Shown here piece after piece: positions 7,626-15,361 of a DNA stretch of 64,000 nucleotides (its first letter is position 1; every line of letters begins with the position of its first letter). The stretch is taken from assembly GCF_000445445.1 (NCBI RefSeq), contig NZ_ASXP01000004.1, positions 186,001 to 250,000 on the forward strand, in the 5' to 3' direction. The DNA comes from Sporomusa ovata DSM 2662. GTDB taxonomy: Bacteria > Bacillota > Negativicutes > Sporomusales > Sporomusaceae. A model generated the notes under the pieces. The model was not told where the DNA came from. It saw only the letters and a list, made by a program, of their open reading frames with translations, and did not search any database. A program made the translations under genes and the position numbers.

Positions 7626-9022
7626 ATCTTGCCACCTTCCTTTTTAGCATAAACTTTAATTTTTAGCTTTAACAGAACCCGGCGTTTTTCATCCATTGTC
7701 TTGGCACTGGCAATTTCTTTCGGTGAAATGTCAATTATTTTTGGCTTACTTTCAAGTGATTCCATAACCGCGTTAATTGATGTGTTTAAATTTTTTAATT
7801 CTTTTTCAGCCTCATCCATGTCAACGGTACCCGCTGATACCCATTTTAAAATTGTGGCCTTACGCGCCTTTAAATTGGCAAGTTGAGCCTCAGTATCATG
7901 GCGTGGCTTATCTATAGTCTTACGACGTTTATTTGCGGCAATATATGAGGCTGAGTATGTTTGCAGTATATGGTTCCACACAGCTTCATCTAATTCCTGA
8001 ACAGGAATACCGGTTTTACAATTACATATATTTTCGTTAATATACGCAGTACAAACATAATAACCGTACTCTTTCTTTGTGCGCTTGGGATATGTTATGC
8101 CCCGCATAGCATATCCGCAGCCGGCGCATTTTATAACGCCTGAAAGAAGATATTCGCGCTTTGAATTGCGTTTAGCCATGACTTTATTTTGTTCTCTTAC
8201 TTCGCAGGTTTTCTCCCACGTCTCTCTGTCTATAATAGCCGGAATTGTAATTGCAACCCATTCTGATTTATCACGATGAATTATTTTGCGTTTTTTCTGC
8301 GCAATTAATTTTTGATAAATTTGAAAGGTCCATTTCGTGCCGGCATACATTTCATTGGTAATCATCCGGTGTAGTACAGAAGCTGAGAATGGTTTTCCTG
8401 TCCTAATGTTGACGATCCCGCAGGCTCTAAGGTCGGCGCCCAAAGGCAAGATGCCGTATTTTTTCCCTGAGTAACGAGCAAATATATCCCGAATTATTTC
8501 GGCTTCTTCGGGCACGATAACATACTGACCGGCAACCCTATCGCAAGAATAGCCGAATGGGGGAGCAGCGAATAATGGTTTCCCTGATAAAACCTTGGCT
8601 CTCTTACCGCGCATAGTGCGTTCACGGATTTTAGCTTTTTCAAAGGCTGATATAGCGCCTCGCATAGAGAAGAATAATCGTCCTTCTGGGCTCGCGTCAT
8701 AGTCGCCGGTAACAAACAGTAGTTTTGCTCCGGCTTTTTCTATTTCGTCAGCTAGGATAAGTTGATTAGTAAGATTGCGGCTAAGTCGGTCAGGGTCATA
8801 TACACAGACATTTTCTATAGTCCCAGCCCGTAGATCGTCACGTAGCCGCTCAAGCGCGGGCCGTTCAAGGAATTCCCCTGAATAGCCATCGTCGACATAT
8901 TCACTGATATTAGGAAGCCCAAGAGATAAAAGACGTTGGCGGCAACTTTGTAGTTGGTCTTGTAGTGAATAACCTGTTTTAGCCTGTTCATCCGTTGATA
9001 CTCTTACATATACTGCGTTCAT
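7601..9022 (-). CDS. int: large serine recombinase (phage integrase)
   Basis: 473 residues. It catalyses site-specific integration and excision through a covalent 5'-phosphoserine. The resolvase domain is at the N-terminus with the catalytic Ser in YVRVSTDEQ (Ser9), GYSLQDQ, YVDDGYSG, and VYDPDRLSRN carrying active-site Arg residues. A recombinase domain follows, with PPFGY and KPFSASVLHRMITN, then a zinc ribbon (CAGCG ... YVCTAY ... CNC) and a C-terminal coiled coil. The ATG at 9022 has AGGAGGTCGC upstream; 26 extra in-frame codons upstream have no start signal. The stop lies at the host-phage junction. No separate directionality factor could be recognised. Confidence 0.95.
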   Translation of the reverse strand: MNAVYVRVSTDEQAKTGYSLQDQLQSCRQRLLSLGLPNISEYVDDGYSGEFLERPALERLRDDLRAGTIENVCVYDPDRLSRNLTNQLILADEIEKAGAKLLFVTGDYDASPEGRLFFSMRGAISAFEKAKIRERTMRGKRAKVLSGKPLFAAPPFGYSCDRVAGQYVIVPEEAEIIRDIFARYSGKKYGILPLGADLRACGIVNIRTGKPFSASVLHRMITNEMYAGTKWTFQIYQKLIAQKKRKIIHRDKSEWVAITIPAIIDRETWEKTCEVREQNKVMAKRNSKREYLLSGVIKCAGCGYAMRGITYPKRTKKEYGYYVCTAYINENICNCKTGIPVQELDEAVWNHILQTYSASYIAANKRRKTIDKPRHDTEAQLANLKARKATILKWVSAGTVDMDEAEKELKNLNTSINAVMESLESKPKIIDISPKEIASAKTMDEKRRVLLKLKIKVYAKKEGGKISYTIRDS

Positions 9023-9050
9023 TGCGACCTCCTGGTATTCCGAAAATGTA

Positions 9051-9560
9051 CTATGGTGATTTTTTAAAAAATTGGGAATTGCATTCTGCGACAATTCCAC
9101 GGATTTTGCAAAGGTAATCGGTGCAAAAGTTAATTACATCTCTTTCAGGATGTTCTTGAAAAGTCCACTTAGTGTTTATCTTGACTTCGCCAGCTGGTAT
9201 CCAAATTTTTTGCGGTTCTCCATCATCGGTGAATAGAGTACTTATCCACTCGTCTGGCGTAGAAATAACAGTGATATTATTTGTTTCTGTTTGACCAGTC
9301 TGATGAATTGAAAGCACTCGTTGACTATTGAGAAAGGCGTAGCCGCTATCTTTCTTGAAAACATTCTCCTGAATTTGCGTATACCATTCTTCGAATCCTG
9401 GTATGTGTTTAAATTCGGTTTGCATAACAAACGTAATGCTTCTAAATGCAGAAATAAACGCGCTTAAGTTATATCTGAATTCCCAATCAGAGTTACGATT
9501 TAGTTTCATATGCTCTAAAAAATACTCTGCTTCGTAATATTTGCTAGACGTATTTGACAT
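9051..9560 (-). CDS. 169-aa phage protein of unknown function
   Basis: 169 residues, acidic and aromatic-rich, with an N-terminal helical segment (YYEAEYFLEHMKLN, then FRYNLSAFISAFRSITFVMQ) and a beta-rich C-terminal half. It has no signal peptide or clear membrane helix. The ATG has AAGGAG upstream. It lies just upstream of the recombinase gene on the same strand with a 28-base gap, so both are probably co-transcribed in the lysogen. I recognise no family; helical proteins of this look occur in many Firmicute elements. Confidence 0.75.
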   Translation of the reverse strand: MSNTSSKYYEAEYFLEHMKLNRNSDWEFRYNLSAFISAFRSITFVMQTEFKHIPGFEEWYTQIQENVFKKDSGYAFLNSQRVLSIHQTGQTETNNITVISTPDEWISTLFTDDGEPQKIWIPAGEVKINTKWTFQEHPERDVINFCTDYLCKIRGIVAECNSQFFKKSP

Positions 9561-9691
9561 AAATTCACTCCTTGCTAAACTCAATGTTATAGCCTGCAAA
9601 CCTTGCAAGGAACATAACTCTCGTCAACAGCTTCATTTTTGATATAATAAAAGCAAATGGAAAAAAGTAATAATTGACAAGAGGTGATAAT

Positions 9692-9778
9692 ATGGACTTT
9701 ATTACTGGGGTTTATAGTTTTGCATTTTTTACTTTCGGTATATTTATCGGATTTATTATTAGAGAAAAAACGTTTTAA
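9692..9778 (+). CDS. 28-aa membrane peptide
   Basis: 28 residues, almost entirely one hydrophobic helix (about 5-23) ending REKTF. It is preceded by a good GAGGTGAT ribosome binding site. It runs opposite to its neighbours and overlaps the end of the next minus-strand gene by four bases. The size and composition resemble type I toxin or small regulatory membrane peptides, but no antisense RNA can be shown here. Confidence 0.5.
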   Translation: MDFITGVYSFAFFTFGIFIGFIIREKTF

Positions 9779-10038
9779 CTGTTTTTCCCAAATAAATAAC
9801 CGAGGGAGAGTGCTATAAGAGGTGATATTTTTTCTAAATAAGATAATCCATAAGAAAAATTTACTGCCATTACAATAAACATGGAAATAATAAGTAGAAA
9901 TATAGTAATTCCAGCTATATTGCATGAGGCATTATTCTGTGTCCCAAAAAACTTCCCAAGTATTCCTGCTTCAAGTTTTGCATGCTCAAACGGGGGCCGC
10001 ACTAAGGTTTTTGTAGTTTCATTCATTTTAAATTCCAT
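9775..10038 (-). CDS. 87-aa two-helix membrane protein
   Basis: 87 residues with two membrane helices (about 45-65 and 72-86) after a soluble N-terminal part. The ATG at 10038 is preceded by GGGTGG. It overlaps the end of the preceding gene by 11 bases, which suggests translational coupling. Unknown function; paired with the next gene as a probable lysogenic (expressed from the prophage) unit. Confidence 0.65.
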   Translation of the reverse strand: MEFKMNETTKTLVRPPFEHAKLEAGILGKFFGTQNNASCNIAGITIFLLIISMFIVMAVNFSYGLSYLEKISPLIALSLGYLFGKNS

Positions 10039-10441
10039 TTGTATTGCCACCCTTTTCAAGACAAAGTGTATAGCATAATAAAATTGAAGGCGCTATATGT
10101 TGCAAGGAATATGTAATCCAAATTCCATCTCCGTGGCTTGTAGTTCCCAATTTGTCAAAATCATACATTTCTTTTTTCTTAAATAGATGTGTTAAGTTGT
10201 TCTCAAATACTACTATCCCATTGATAGTTTTTCTTTGGCCCATTAAATTTTCATTTTCATCATGTATAAATGTAAATTCAATATTTAGTAATGGTTTTGC
10301 TTCATAATTAAGCTGAATAGTTATCGGTCTATATATTACTTCATCCTTTTGACATTTTTTGCGTATGGTATCAAATACAGCAAAAGCTACGCCACTATCG
10401 ATAACCTGCGCACCACCTGACATTATTTTTGTTGAATACAA
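10028..10441 (-). CDS. 137-aa unknown protein, TTG start
   Basis: Soluble, mixed alpha/beta, with a beta-rich centre (residues about 40-90). I do not recognise it. The TTG at 10441 has GGGGG about ten bases upstream; an internal ATG six codons later lacks a good site. It forms a two-gene unit with the membrane protein at 9775-10038, an arrangement seen in superinfection-exclusion or toxin pairs, but that is only a context guess. Confidence 0.6.
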   Translation of the reverse strand: MYSTKIMSGGAQVIDSGVAFAVFDTIRKKCQKDEVIYRPITIQLNYEAKPLLNIEFTFIHDENENLMGQRKTINGIVVFENNLTHLFKKKEMYDFDKLGTTSHGDGIWITYSLQHIAPSILLCYTLCLEKGGNTNGI

Positions 10442-10463
10442 ACCTAATACCCCCTAAATATAA

Positions 10464-10633
10464 AGACACAGCCTGTCCAAGTGCTGTGTATCTTGCTGTG
10501 TCTATGCTACATAAAAAAGTTAGAAAATTATTTTAAAAAGGTGTTACACCTTTACGTTGTTTCGACATTGTTGTGATACAATAAAACTAAATATTTTGTC
10601 ATATTAACAGATAATAGGACAAAAGTCCTATTA
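10464..10633. promoter_or_regulatory. three perfect inverted repeats in the 326-bp non-coding gap
   Basis: Between the leftward gene starting at 10441 and the HTH gene at 10768 there are three dyads. They are AGACACAGC (10464-10472) with its complement at 10495-10503, AAAGGTGT-T-ACACCTTT (10537-10553), and TAATAGGAC-AAAA-GTCCTATTA (10612-10633). These look like operators for separate regulators. The last half-site (GGAC) recalls the GGACT sites at the repressor switch near 12.7 kb. Confidence 0.5.
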
Positions 10634-10767
10634 AATGGTCGAAAACTCTATACCTGCTCATAGTTCCTCTTATGAAGGTAATATAAAAATCTGCCACGAA
10701 ATAATTAGGTTTTTATAAACGCAACCTCCGCCAAACGCGTTTACTCCGGTAAGGGGTATGTAACAAC

Positions 10768-10959
10768 ATTCGTAGCAATCTCATCGCAGAATTACGCAAA
10801 CAACACAAATTTAGTCAAAACAAACTCGCACAACTAACCGGAATCAGCAGAAGCACAATTGGCGAAATTGAAAATCATAAGACACCAATCCAGGACGAAC
10901 ATGCCGTAAAATTAGCGAAGGCATTTGGAATTGCTGTCGAGAAAATTTACAAGGAGTGA
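10768..10959 (+). CDS. XRE-type HTH regulator with apparent ATT start (or start-codon mutant)
   Basis: 63 codons encode a compact Cro/CI-type HTH: SNLIAELRKQHKFSQNKLAQ, then LTGISRSTIGEIENHKTP and a third-to-fifth helix region ending VEKIYKE. The reading frame has an in-frame TAA 21 bases upstream (10747-10749 region) and no ATG, GTG or TTG. The first codon that fits the family is ATT at 10768, preceded by AAGGGG. ATT is a very weak start (used by infC), so the gene is either tightly limited in expression or damaged by a G-to-T change. A terminator follows at 10986. Confidence 0.6.
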   Translation: MRSNLIAELRKQHKFSQNKLAQLTGISRSTIGEIENHKTPIQDEHAVKLAKAFGIAVEKIYKE

Positions 10960-10985
10960 CGCGTATGTGGCATACTGGATACACT

Positions 10986-11016
10986 TAACCGCCCGAAATT
11001 GGGGTGGTGTTTTTTT
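10986..11016 (+). terminator. rho-independent terminator after the small HTH gene
   Basis: The stem ACCGCCC...GGGGTGGT is followed by eight T residues. Confidence 0.8.
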
Positions 11017-11128
11017 ATGTTTGTCGAAATGAATCAGAATATAGAACATTTTCGGTAGTTGTCGATCCACAAGAAAAGGAGTATAATTAATGCAAACATA
11101 TGTTTGGTAACGTTCGGTTAATGCACTT

Positions 11129-11602
11129 TTATACTGGCCGCCGTGAAAGAGTGCGAATCTTCACTTCGTGCTCTCCGGCAATTTCAAAAAGAGATTTCAT
11201 ATCATCCTTAATATTGGTTTCAACCTGAGAAATATTTTCTTTAAGTTCGGTTCTAAGGGCGTCAATTTCGTCTATTATGTGGGTTCTAAATTCAGCAACA
11301 TCATCTTTAGTTGCCACTTTAGCATTCATAAGGGTAAGCATTTTTTCGGTACGCTTAATCGCTTCCAGATTAGCCGTGGTAGTTTTTAAGCCATTAACTT
11401 CGCCGCTGATAAATTCTGTGTTATGCCGGATGGCTTTTACAATTTGATTAGTCTCGATCATTTGGCCTTCAAGGTTGGACACATCAGTTTTTACTTCAGT
11501 GGCATTAGCCTTTAGTTCCGTTACAACGGTATCAATTTGGTCTAGGCGTTGGTTAACATTTTTTATTTCGCTAAGAATTTCTTTTAATAGTTGTTCACTC
11601 AT
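11129..11602 (-). CDS. 157-aa coiled-coil protein
   Basis: Almost entirely helical with heptad spacing (MSEQLLKEILSEIKNVNQRL at the start) and no membrane helix. It shares its first residues and its ribosome-binding leader (GAGGTGATAACT before ATG) with the gene just upstream, so the two are tandem paralogues. Such coiled-coil proteins are frequent, unexplained genes in Firmicute prophages; no function is assigned. The start at MSEQ is set by the leader. Confidence 0.75.
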   Translation of the reverse strand: MSEQLLKEILSEIKNVNQRLDQIDTVVTELKANATEVKTDVSNLEGQMIETNQIVKAIRHNTEFISGEVNGLKTTTANLEAIKRTEKMLTLMNAKVATKDDVAEFRTHIIDEIDALRTELKENISQVETNIKDDMKSLFEIAGEHEVKIRTLSRRPV

Positions 11603-11607
11603 AGTTA

Positions 11608-11889
11608 TCACCTCACTTTCTTGAGTAGGCGAATATCGGCTTCATGTTCAAAGGTTCGATCATTTAGGGCATCAAGCTTTGCTTCTATTCGATCGGTTTT
11701 CTCGCCAAGCAGATTGACCATGTTTGTAAGCCCTTCAAAGCCGGAATCGACCTTAACTTCTAGGCTATCCATACGTAGTTTAATTGTGGTTACATCCTGG
11801 CGTAGTTCTTCGATAGAAGCATTATTGCTGCCGACCATTTTGATTAACTGTTCAAGCATATTTTGCATTTGGTTAAGTTGCTCACTCAT
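11608..11889 (-). CDS. 93-aa coiled-coil protein, paralogue of the next gene
   Basis: A helical, heptad-patterned protein that starts MSEQLNQMQNMLEQLIKMVG. It ends KKVR with its TGA inside the ribosome binding site of the following gene, so translation is probably coupled. The pair likely arose by duplication and may form hetero-oligomeric coiled coils (inference). Confidence 0.75.
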   Translation of the reverse strand: MSEQLNQMQNMLEQLIKMVGSNNASIEELRQDVTTIKLRMDSLEVKVDSGFEGLTNMVNLLGEKTDRIEAKLDALNDRTFEHEADIRLLKKVR

Positions 11890-11943
11890 AGTTATCACCT
11901 CGCTTTATAATTATAATTTATGGATTCGATTGGAGGAATTTAC

Positions 11944-12117
11944 GTGGAAAAGGATGTAGATATATCGGATAAAGAGATAAAGATAATTAATGACGATCTA
12001 AAGGGAACAGACTGGTTTATTAGTCCAGATGGAACGGTGTTTATTGATTATATATATGATATGAAAAATTGGGAAAATGACAAAAAAATAATCATGAAAC
12101 TAAAAGGCGGGGGTTAG
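11944..12117 (+). CDS. 57-aa acidic small protein, GTG start
   Basis: 57 residues, with an acidic N-terminal helix then an FISPDGTVFIDYIYDMKNW beta segment and a basic end. The GTG at 11944 has GGAGGAA seven bases upstream; the ATG at 11920 has none. It is divergent from the coiled-coil pair. Unknown family. Confidence 0.6.
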   Translation: MEKDVDISDKEIKIINDDLKGTDWFISPDGTVFIDYIYDMKNWENDKKIIMKLKGGG

Positions 12118-12131
12118 TCCTTCGCCTTTTA
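12101..12131 (+). terminator. stem-loop overlapping the 57-aa gene stop
   Basis: TAAAAGGCG (12101-12109) pairs with CGCCTTTTA (12123-12131). The T-rich end makes a probable terminator. The next 86 bases (to 12217) are AT-rich and hold nothing recognisable. Confidence 0.6.
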
Positions 12132-12217
12132 TCATATAAATACTTAGCGAAAATTACAGTAAATGTTTTTCTATTATTTTTAAATACTTTCGCATTATTG
12201 ATATAAATTGATATATC

Positions 12218-12637
12218 TTAGGGCAAAAAAATTTTAGGATCATGCTGTTTTTTATCTACATGATCGGCAGAGTTTGATTTATGGCGTTTTACAACTTCAG
12301 CTAAATGTTGAATGTCTTCAGCGGTTAAGCCTTCTTTTCTTGTTACTTTGATTATGTCGATTTCTTCAGATGTTATGCCAGCTTTGCGCATATCTTCTTT
12401 TGTAATTATGCCGTCTTCGTTAGGGATTATTTTTATTGGTTTTCTGCCTAAAAGGTCGTCGGTGGTAGTACCAAAGAAATCTGCAAATTTTTGCAGCGTT
12501 TCAATTGGAGGTGCAGCATCTCCCTTTTCGTAACCAGAAATAGTTTGTTTTGATAAATTAAATAAAGCTCCAAACTCCGATTGAGTTAAGGCCCTATCAA
12601 TTCTAAGCTCTTTAAGTCTTTGACTAAAAGTGGACAT
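12218..12637 (-). CDS. CI-like phage repressor (XRE family)
   Basis: 139 residues. An N-terminal HTH (residues 4-60: FSQRLKELRIDRALTQSEFG then LFNLSKQTISGYEKGDAAPP) is followed by a helical C-terminal part. It lacks the LexA-like peptidase domain of lambda CI, so induction is unlikely to use RecA-driven self-cleavage. Its promoter overlaps operator sites facing the small HTH gene at 12789, the classic lysogeny switch layout. The start has AGGTGATATA upstream. It most likely keeps the lytic genes silent in the lysogen. Confidence 0.88.
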   Translation of the reverse strand: MSTFSQRLKELRIDRALTQSEFGALFNLSKQTISGYEKGDAAPPIETLQKFADFFGTTTDDLLGRKPIKIIPNEDGIITKEDMRKAGITSEEIDIIKVTRKEGLTAEDIQHLAEVVKRHKSNSADHVDKKQHDPKIFLP

Positions 12638-12656
12638 TATATCACCTCACAGATTA

Positions 12657-12775
12657 ATTATAATCCATTATTACTGGACTAACAATCAAGTCCGAAAAAA
12701 AATGACAAAAACTATTGACAGTACGATATAACAGGACTAAAATATAGTTAAGTCAAACAATACCGGACAAAAGTG
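12657..12775. promoter_or_regulatory. divergent promoters and operators of the lysogeny switch
   Basis: Rightward: TTGACA (12715-12720), 17 bases, TAAAAT (12738-12743). Leftward (complement): TTGTTA at 12685-12680, 17 bases, TATAAT at 12662-12657. The dyad GGACT...AGTCC (12676-12693) covers the leftward -35. A second GGACT site (12734-12738) covers the rightward -10, and a GGAC half-site lies near 12765. Both promoters can thus be controlled by proteins binding the same GGACT motif. Confidence 0.75.
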
Positions 12776-12788
12776 AGGTGAATTATAT

Positions 12789-13028
12789 ATGAGATTCCAG
12801 TATCGAGAAGTAAGAAAAAGAATAGGTTTTACCCTTGAGAAAGCAGCTAGACCTCTTGGGAGAACAAAGCAATGGTTATCAGAGGTAGAGCGTGGCAATA
12901 TTAGGCTTGATTATGGGGAAGCTGTTAAATTGGCAAAGGTTTATGGTGGGACACCTGATATTTTTTTACCTATCGAGTCCGAAAATATCGTACAAGACCA
13001 GTCCAAACCGCTGCCGAAAACTGGGTAG
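12789..13028 (+). CDS. Cro-like XRE-family regulator
   Basis: 79 residues with an HTH (residues 7-60: VRKRIGFTLEKAARPLGRTK then WLSEVERGNIRLDYGEAVKL) and a short unstructured tail ending PLPKTG. It is transcribed divergently from the repressor, which fits a Cro-type role. AGTGAGGTG precedes the ATG. Its last 20 bases are one copy of the repeated core found four times in this region. Confidence 0.82.
   Translation: MRFQYREVRKRIGFTLEKAARPLGRTKQWLSEVERGNIRLDYGEAVKLAKVYGGTPDIFLPIESENIVQDQSKPLPKTG
13009..13028 (+). repeat. repeat core copy A
   Basis: CGCTGCCGAAAACTGGGTAG forms the 3' end of the Cro-like gene. Copies B (14254-14272), C (15822-15841) and D (16143-16161) match it with few changes. 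Confidence 0.7.
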
Positions 13029-13057
13029 TTCATTAATTATTGTTTTAAATAGCAGTA

Positions 13058-13558
13058 CTAACTTCTGCCGTAAATGATGTCGTAATTATTGGTGACAAAA
13101 TCCTTAATGCACTTTAACTTGTATTCTCCAAGACTGTCAGGTATTGTATCATGCCATGAAGAGTCGTGTTGATATTCTGCAAGTATTTGCCCGTTTGAAT
13201 CATAGTCGATAGCCCGCAATGTTAATATTTGGTTTGCCCTTAAATTTATACGGTAATGATACAATGCATGATTAAAATTTTCGTATCCCTTAAGTGGTAA
13301 GCGTTTTTTTGTACGAAATTCGATTACAAACCTGATTCCATCTTCGGAATAAATAACTTTTTCCCAGAAATCTACTATGTCTGTATTGAGTTGATTAGTT
13401 ATGGTGTTTCTTGCAAATTTTATCGTCTGGGTATCAAGGTAGTAAGTAGATTGCTTTGTAGATGCAAGTATTTGATAACGATCTTCTGCAAAACAGGTAA
13501 CCGAACTTAATATTAGAAACAAGCTAATTGCTAAAACAGTTACCAATCGTTTTTTCAA
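13058..13558 (-). CDS. secreted protein with signal peptide
   Basis: 166 residues. The N-terminal signal peptide (KKR, a hydrophobic core, then TCFA before EDR, cleavage near residue 24) is clear. The mature part is beta-rich, with YYLDTQTIKF and VDFWEKVIYSEDG-type segments seen in small exported proteins of diderm Firmicutes. It is encoded on the minus strand with two other exported or membrane proteins between repeat copies A and B, as a lysogenic-conversion (host-modifying) cassette. The exact role is unknown. Confidence 0.75.
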   Translation of the reverse strand: MKKRLVTVLAISLFLILSSVTCFAEDRYQILASTKQSTYYLDTQTIKFARNTITNQLNTDIVDFWEKVIYSEDGIRFVIEFRTKKRLPLKGYENFNHALYHYRINLRANQILTLRAIDYDSNGQILAEYQHDSSWHDTIPDSLGEYKLKCIKDFVTNNYDIIYGRS

Positions 13559-13578
13559 GCAAACGCATCTCCTACGGT

Positions 13579-13839
13579 TTATTTAAAAATACCAACCACA
13601 TCATAAGTGCTTCCACTGCTCATAAATGTCACTTGTTGCCTATCAGAGTCATAAATTGCATCTTCACCAAGCGCTAATTCAAGGCAAAGTTGGGTTCTGA
13701 AGTAATACCGAGACGTTTCATCTCTGTACAAATCCTGATCTACTCTCGTTAAGCTTAATTTGTAAAATTCAGCAGATGCAGTTCCGGTAATTGTAAGAAG
13801 TAGTGCGATAAGCAAAAGAATAATGATTGATTTACGCAT
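13579..13839 (-). CDS. small secreted protein with signal peptide
   Basis: 86 residues. The signal peptide is MRKSIIILLLIALLLTITG followed by TASA and a likely cleavage before EFYKL. The mature part of about 60 residues is acidic and beta-rich and ends YDVVGIFK. AGGAGG lies before the ATG. It is 20 bases upstream of the larger secreted protein, same strand, so one operon. Confidence 0.75.
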   Translation of the reverse strand: MRKSIIILLLIALLLTITGTASAEFYKLSLTRVDQDLYRDETSRYYFRTQLCLELALGEDAIYDSDRQQVTFMSSGSTYDVVGIFK

Positions 13840-13870
13840 TTGGTTACCTCCTTTCCGTGTTTGTCTAGCT

Positions 13871-14194
13871 TTAAGTGTTTTTATTACGGTTCACTGTAAG
13901 TAGATAGATCACTCCAAAAAAACAAGTTATTCCGGCTATTTCGGTAATCAATATCTTGTAGTTTATTCCGGTTATATGGTATTTTTCAGTTTTCGTTTCT
14001 TTAGCAAACGGATTGTAGTCTGTTGTACTGTATTCGTAAAAAACTGGTGGATTAAAGATTAGTGCATAGCCGGCAGGAATTCTTAAAGCTTTAGGATTTA
14101 ATGGCCCTGCTTCCCAAGGAACATAGATGCAGGAAATTAACATGCAAAACAAATAGCCTATAAGAAGCTTTTGCTGAATAGGGGATAAACGCAT
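13871..14194 (-). CDS. 107-aa membrane protein with two helices
   Basis: Helices at about 9-27 and 82-101 flank an extracytoplasmic loop of about 55 residues rich in Pro, Tyr and Lys. It is the first gene of the three-gene exported cassette (13058-14194). Upstream lies an inverted repeat GGCTTGTC.GACAAGCC (14213-14231) shared with the second cargo gene at 15846. Unknown family. Confidence 0.7.
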   Translation of the reverse strand: MRLSPIQQKLLIGYLFCMLISCIYVPWEAGPLNPKALRIPAGYALIFNPPVFYEYSTTDYNPFAKETKTEKYHITGINYKILITEIAGITCFFGVIYLLTVNRNKNT

Positions 14195-14212
14195 TGTTAC
14201 TCATCTCCTCTC

Positions 14213-14272
14213 TGGCTTGTCCGACAAGCCAAGAAAATTAGTCAATTAACCAACGCTACCGAGGACTGGCTA
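14213..14272. repeat. repeat copy B with inverted repeat and conserved spacer
   Basis: GGCTTGTC.GACAAGCC, then AAAATTAGTCAATTAACC, then the core CGCTACCGAGGACTGGCTA. The same three-part unit recurs as copy D at 16101-16161. Both lie just upstream (minus strand) of cargo membrane-protein genes. Confidence 0.7.
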
Positions 14273-14294
14273 ATCATCAAGGGGGCGACTACTA

Positions 14295-14543
14295 ATGAAA
14301 TATTTTGAAGAATTTCGTTGCCCATGTTGCGGAGAAAAAACCGTCTTAGAAAGAACAGCTCCAGTTACTGTTAATGTATTTAATAAAAGTTTTCTTCTTA
14401 GGCTTTGGGAGGACATTAAGACTTTTTGTAAGACAACCATATTTGTGGTTAGCTTACCATTTTCTGTTCTATGTCGATTAATTGGTATTTTAAAGGCCTC
14501 AAACCATGAACGGGGTCTAAAATATTCTCGCTCAAAGCAGTGA
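14295..14543 (+). CDS. 82-aa protein with CPCC motif and hydrophobic segment
   Basis: The N-terminal part has FRCPCCGEKTVLERT, half of a zinc ribbon without a second Cys pair, then a hydrophobic helix at about 48-66. AAGGGGGCGA precedes the ATG. Its last 95 bases overlap the convergent gene at 14449, so one of the two ends may be wrong or both are expressed. Unknown role. Confidence 0.5.
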   Translation: MKYFEEFRCPCCGEKTVLERTAPVTVNVFNKSFLLRLWEDIKTFCKTTIFVVSLPFSVLCRLIGILKASNHERGLKYSRSKQ

Positions 14544-15360
14544 TGCTAACCATCGGGTGTTTCAGCGCTTCTATGTAAGGAATGATATCCTGGTCGCCAA
14601 TTATGGAAAAGTTGTAATCATGACTAAACGAAGATGTTGCAAGGTCAAATATCTTGAGTTTTCCAGTTCTTTTTTCGGTGTTAAAATCGATTATTTTTGC
14701 ATGAAATTGCAATGGGTTTTTATCGACAATGCTTCGCTGTTTAAACATGCCTCTGTCATTAAAATCTAATGCAATTTCACTAGTTGTATCACGTTTAAAA
14801 CCAGCCTGAAAGCCTTCAATATTGTTAGCGTTTAATGACTTGGTAATGGCACCGTAATGTGGTCTTGACTTTGCGGCTATATCTAGTATCCGCGGATCTC
14901 CGACAGTAACTATATTATCGGTAGAGTTGATAAGATTGTTATCTCCAGTAATAAAATTACAGTTTACGGGGTTATTGATAACATACTGAGGCGCTTTCTT
15001 TTCTTTGCTAAATAGCTCATATACAGTTTTTAAAAACTTGAATCCGGCTGACGTATATTCCCATATTGTTTGCGGGTTTATAATGCCAACTATAGGAAGC
15101 ACTAGCTGTGCACTATTAAAAATAATCTCGTTATCTAACAGTAATGAACCCTTAGTAATACTCTTGGTAATAAGTTGGTATTGTTTTCGATTAGAGGGAG
15201 ATATGCGCTGCTGGTTAGTTAAAATGCAATAAGTTTTATCAAGCGCTTTATGAAATTCGAGTAAAGTGTTTGCAAAGTCTAATAAATCAATTCGTTGATT
15301 GTTTTCTATGAATGCTGGTCCGGTTAGCTTGATGTTGAATGGACATGGTACATTATCCAA
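14449..15360 (-). CDS. 303-aa unknown protein in an operon with an RHH protein
   Basis: The probable start is a TTG at 15360, directly after the upstream stop, with GGAGGGAG eight bases before it; earlier in-frame ATGs lie inside the upstream gene. The protein has an N-terminal alpha/beta part (FNIKLTGPAFIENNQRIDLL), a helical centre with a hydrophobic stretch (AQLVLPIVGIINP) and a beta-rich C-terminal third. I do not recognise it. Similar proteins of about 300 residues occur as single accessory genes in bacterial genomes. Coupling to the ribbon-helix-helix gene suggests autoregulation. Confidence 0.65.
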   Translation of the reverse strand: MDNVPCPFNIKLTGPAFIENNQRIDLLDFANTLLEFHKALDKTYCILTNQQRISPSNRKQYQLITKSITKGSLLLDNEIIFNSAQLVLPIVGIINPQTIWEYTSAGFKFLKTVYELFSKEKKAPQYVINNPVNCNFITGDNNLINSTDNIVTVGDPRILDIAAKSRPHYGAITKSLNANNIEGFQAGFKRDTTSEIALDFNDRGMFKQRSIVDKNPLQFHAKIIDFNTEKRTGKLKIFDLATSSFSHDYNFSIIGDQDIIPYIEALKHPMVSITALSENILDPVHGLRPLKYQLIDIEQKMVS

Positions 15361-15361
15361 A

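Noticed and set aside
11090..11110. Six-codon peptide with a good AAAAGGAG site (MQTYVW)
   Set aside because: Too short to defend as a gene and without a downstream hairpin; it could be a remnant of a truncated gene.
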